Assembly (NCBI GenBank): GCA_034505955.1
Contig: JAPDQK010000020.1
Span: forward strand, 1-64,000
Direction of reading: 5' to 3'
DNA from: Zhuqueibacter pondensis
Lineage (GTDB): Bacteria > Zhuqueibacterota > Zhuqueibacteria > Zhuqueibacterales > Zhuqueibacteraceae
DNA: 64,000 nt
Below the pieces are notes generated by a model that was not told where the DNA came from, searched no databases, and saw only the letters and a list, made by a program, of their open reading frames with translations. This document shows positions 62,159 to 64,000 of the stretch, one piece after another; position 1 is the stretch's first letter; every line of letters starts with the position of its first letter. The translations under genes and the position numbers were made by a program.

Positions 62159-62392
62159 TTATCGGCATTCTGTCAAAAGCTTGAAATATTCATCTCTTGT
62201 CATCCCGGCTGTACGCATGTTGCTTTTGATGATTTCGACGTCAATCTCGTCATATACCGGAATGATGACGGGTCTTTTGGTGCCCTCTCGGGTGTAACAA
62301 CGATGGCTGCCGGATTGTCTTTCAAAAACAAAACCCGCTTTTTTGAAAATGCATTCCAGCACTTTCCAATTGACTGGCGTCAGACGCGGCAT
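62159..62392 (-). CDS. hicA: HicA-type mRNA interferase toxin
   Basis: A 77-residue protein with the HicA double-stranded-RNA-binding fold: VNWKVLECIFKKAGFVFERQ, catalytic His in SGSHRCYTREGTKRPVIIPV and the end DVEIIKSNMRTAGMTRDEY. It lies on the strand opposite to the restriction-modification genes and overlaps the upstream hicB by 13 bases, the usual coupling though with antitoxin first. Confidence 0.9.
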   Translation of the reverse strand: MPRLTPVNWKVLECIFKKAGFVFERQSGSHRCYTREGTKRPVIIPVYDEIDVEIIKSNMRTAGMTRDEYFKLLTECR

Positions 62393-62700
62393 TCAGTGTA
62401 ATGACTTTTGTCGGTAAGAAATGGAATGGGGATTTCAATATAGTTCGCGCGCATGGGCTTTTTGATTTCTTTCCCGGAGTCAGCCAGCTTGAACCCGCAT
62501 TCTTTTAAAACGGCATCGAGCGTGTTGCGCTGAATACAGGAAAAGAAAAACAAAAATAACGCCTCGGCCAGATTTTCCTTGGCTTTTTTCCCCGTTTCAC
62601 CTTGAGAATGAATATCAAGAAGCGGACAGGAGGCCAGGAAGTGGTTTCTGCGTTTCGTGATAGTAAACGGCAGCCGTGCAACAATTTCAATTTTTTGCAT
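62380..62700 (-). CDS. hicB: HicB-type antitoxin
   Basis: A 106-residue partner of HicA. N-terminal RNase-H-like HicB fold: EIVARLPFTITKRRNHFLAS, CPLLDIHSQGETGKKAKENL, AEALFLFFFSCIQRNTLDAV. The C-terminal part is short and lacks a clear ribbon-helix-helix, so its DNA binding is uncertain. A promoter lies upstream at 62763-62790. It is the first gene of the pair. Confidence 0.82.
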   Translation of the reverse strand: MQKIEIVARLPFTITKRRNHFLASCPLLDIHSQGETGKKAKENLAEALFLFFFSCIQRNTLDAVLKECGFKLADSGKEIKKPMRANYIEIPIPFLTDKSHYTECRV

Positions 62701-62762
62701 AGCTTGTTACCGATTTTAAAAAGGTTGGTTTCAAAGAAAGAAATTCAACGGCCTTTATTTCA

Positions 62763-62790
62763 AAGATAATGTGATAAAAGTAAAAGTCAA
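62763..62790 (-). promoter_or_regulatory. Predicted promoter of hicBA
   Basis: On the minus strand TTGACT (62790-62785), a 16-base spacer and TATCTT (62768-62763) precede hicB by about 60 bases. The region is AT-rich. Confidence 0.5.
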
Positions 62791-62858
62791 GTTAAAAAAT
62801 CCTCTTACTCACTTTCTACATTAGGATCAATTCGTCAAAATTGCGGGAATCTTTAAAC

Positions 62859-64000
62859 ATGGGCTACTTCGTTGATCGCGTCGTCATTTGCGATGCCTAT
62901 CGCGAGCCGGACAAACATTACAAACTTCTTTCCGGCGGAAGGTCAGAACTGGTGCAAGGACGGCGGCCTTCGATTCGCTTTTTGATTTCAGCAAAAGAAA
63001 CCAGAGGCGGCATTGCCGGAATGACCAGCAGGAATAACGGCTTGTTTGAAGATATGCTGGCCTCCATCGAACAGCAGAATGACTTCGTCAATCAGTTGCG
63101 CGACGAGGTGCGGGCGTGGCGCCAAAGCGGCTATCCCGGCACCGCCTTCGTCACGCGCCGCCTTTTGGAATGGTGGTTCGAGCGCGACGAGGAGCGCAAG
63201 GCCATTGGCAAACGGTTCTTCTTCTGCCAGCAGGAGGCGATTGAAACCATCATCTATCTCTACGAAGTCAAAAACCGCTTGCGCATGCCGGAGACCGGCG
63301 ATTTCCTTCGCTATGCTTTGAAGCTGGCCACCGGCACCGGCAAAACCGTGGTGATGGCGCTGATCATCGCGTGGTCAACGCTGCACAAGCGCAAAGTGAG
63401 CGGCTCTACTTTGTCGGGGAATTTTCTCGTGCTCGTGCCCAACCTCACCGTGCGCGACCGCGTGTTGGGCGTGCCTCGCGGCGACGGCCTCGATCCTGCT
63501 GGCACGGAAAATTTGTACGAAGCGTTCGACATGATCCCGCCGGAATATCAAAGCGAATTCCACCCCGACATTCTGGTCAAAAACTGGCAGGCCATTCCTT
63601 TGGAAAGCGAGCGCGAAGATTGGATTCCGAATGAGATGGAAGAAGAAGGCCGTTTCATTCCTGCTTCGGTTATTTGGGCGCTCGAACGTCGCCGCCGGCA
63701 AGACCCGAACACGCCCATTCGCAAGATGTTGAATGGATGGCGCGACTTGGTGGTCATCAATGACGAAGCCCATCATGTTTACGGCGAGAAGAAAATGCGA
63801 AAAGGCGAAGACCCCGAATACATCAAATGGAGCAAGATCATCGAGAGAATCGCCAAGATTGCCAGGATCGGCTTGATTACCGATCTTTCCGCCACACCGT
63901 GGTACGGCTCCGGCTCGCCAAAACCCGAGGGCACGCTCTTCGAATGGCTGGTGTCGGATTTTTCGGTCTATGATGCCTTTGAATCGGGATTAGTGAAAGT
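62859..64000 (+). CDS. DEAH-box restriction subunit (Res-like), cut by window edge
   Basis: An open frame of 380 residues running off the window. It starts MGYFVDRVVICDAYREPDKH and has RPSIRFLISAKETRGGIAG, Walker A LATGTGKTVVMALIIAW (157-163), DEAH box VINDEAHHVYG near 302 and motif III LSATPWYGSGS. This is the helicase part of the large restriction subunit that pairs with methyltransferases of the type at 59832; I recall such proteins as BPTD_3080-family restriction endonucleases (recall, not checked). The nuclease part would lie beyond the window. hicBA separates it from the methyltransferase gene. Confidence 0.9.
   Translation, partial: MGYFVDRVVICDAYREPDKHYKLLSGGRSELVQGRRPSIRFLISAKETRGGIAGMTSRNNGLFEDMLASIEQQNDFVNQLRDEVRAWRQSGYPGTAFVTRRLLEWWFERDEERKAIGKRFFFCQQEAIETIIYLYEVKNRLRMPETGDFLRYALKLATGTGKTVVMALIIAWSTLHKRKVSGSTLSGNFLVLVPNLTVRDRVLGVPRGDGLDPAGTENLYEAFDMIPPEYQSEFHPDILVKNWQAIPLESEREDWIPNEMEEEGRFIPASVIWALERRRRQDPNTPIRKMLNGWRDLVVINDEAHHVYGEKKMRKGEDPEYIKWSKIIERIAKIARIGLITDLSATPWYGSGSPKPEGTLFEWLVSDFSVYDAFESGLVK

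Overview
The window looks like a chromosomal piece of a diderm, free-living bacterium of mid-range GC, probably from the Fibrobacteres-Chlorobi-Bacteroidetes group or a nearby candidate phylum such as KSB1/Calditrichota. The phylum is inference. It rests on a secreted heparinase-like enzyme with a C-terminal NPFNPST sorting-type domain, a TamA/TamB outer-membrane module, several lipoproteins, two sigma-54 activator proteins and many uncultured-type hypothetical genes. No rRNA or tRNA gene was seen.

Layout. 1-0.8 kb: non-coding, with hairpins and dispersed repeats. 1-5 kb (minus strand): SDR oxidoreductase, thiol peroxidase, proton-pumping pyrophosphatase. 5-7.4 kb (plus): BioY, a BadF-type sugar kinase, a lipoprotein. 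7.4-8.2 kb: repeats and a dead transposase. 8.2-17 kb (minus): a tight operon of outer-membrane protein, thioesterase, TamA, TamB, lipoprotein and Obg. 17-23.2 kb (minus): CysQ-like phosphatase, DUF948 and YtxH proteins, a frameshifted BrnA-type antitoxin, ligA, and a HEPN/MNT module flanked by a partial copy of ligA and a broken second HEPN gene. 24-30 kb (minus): FeS photolyase, TIGR01777 epimerase, heparinase-like protein.

30-46.9 kb (plus) is the metabolic part: an MNT-HEPN fusion; a CBS protein followed by succinate dehydrogenase/fumarate reductase genes, a radical SAM protein and an MvhD-like protein; citrate synthase; PfpI; a single-domain response regulator; malate dehydrogenase; and ptb-buk. 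gltA, mdh and sdh supply three TCA-cycle steps within 11 kb. Ptb-Buk can make ATP from acyl-CoA, and the pyrophosphatase saves energy from PPi. 46.9-55.4 kb is regulatory: histidine kinase plus NtrC-type regulator directly after buk, a small HTH protein, a second kinase, a membrane ferritin/VIT protein, a DUF1858 protein and a second NtrC-type regulator.

55.6-64 kb is a defence-like island: DUF5678 protein, retropepsin-like protease, UvrD-family helicase fused to a RecB-type nuclease with an Fe-S cluster signature, a methyltransferase gene that has lost its middle including the AdoMet-binding motif, a HicBA toxin-antitoxin pair on the opposite strand, and the start of the partner DEAH-box restriction subunit, cut by the window edge.

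Recurring themes are small palindromic repeats of at least two families, several nucleotidyltransferase/HEPN modules in different states of decay, and three genes that become intact if one base is added to or removed from a short A/T run. The last could be real decay or base-call errors. No single element is clearly an undescribed system; the best candidates are the one-chain MNT-HEPN protein, the ligA-flanked HEPN locus, and the DUF5678-retropepsin pair beside the helicase-nuclease.
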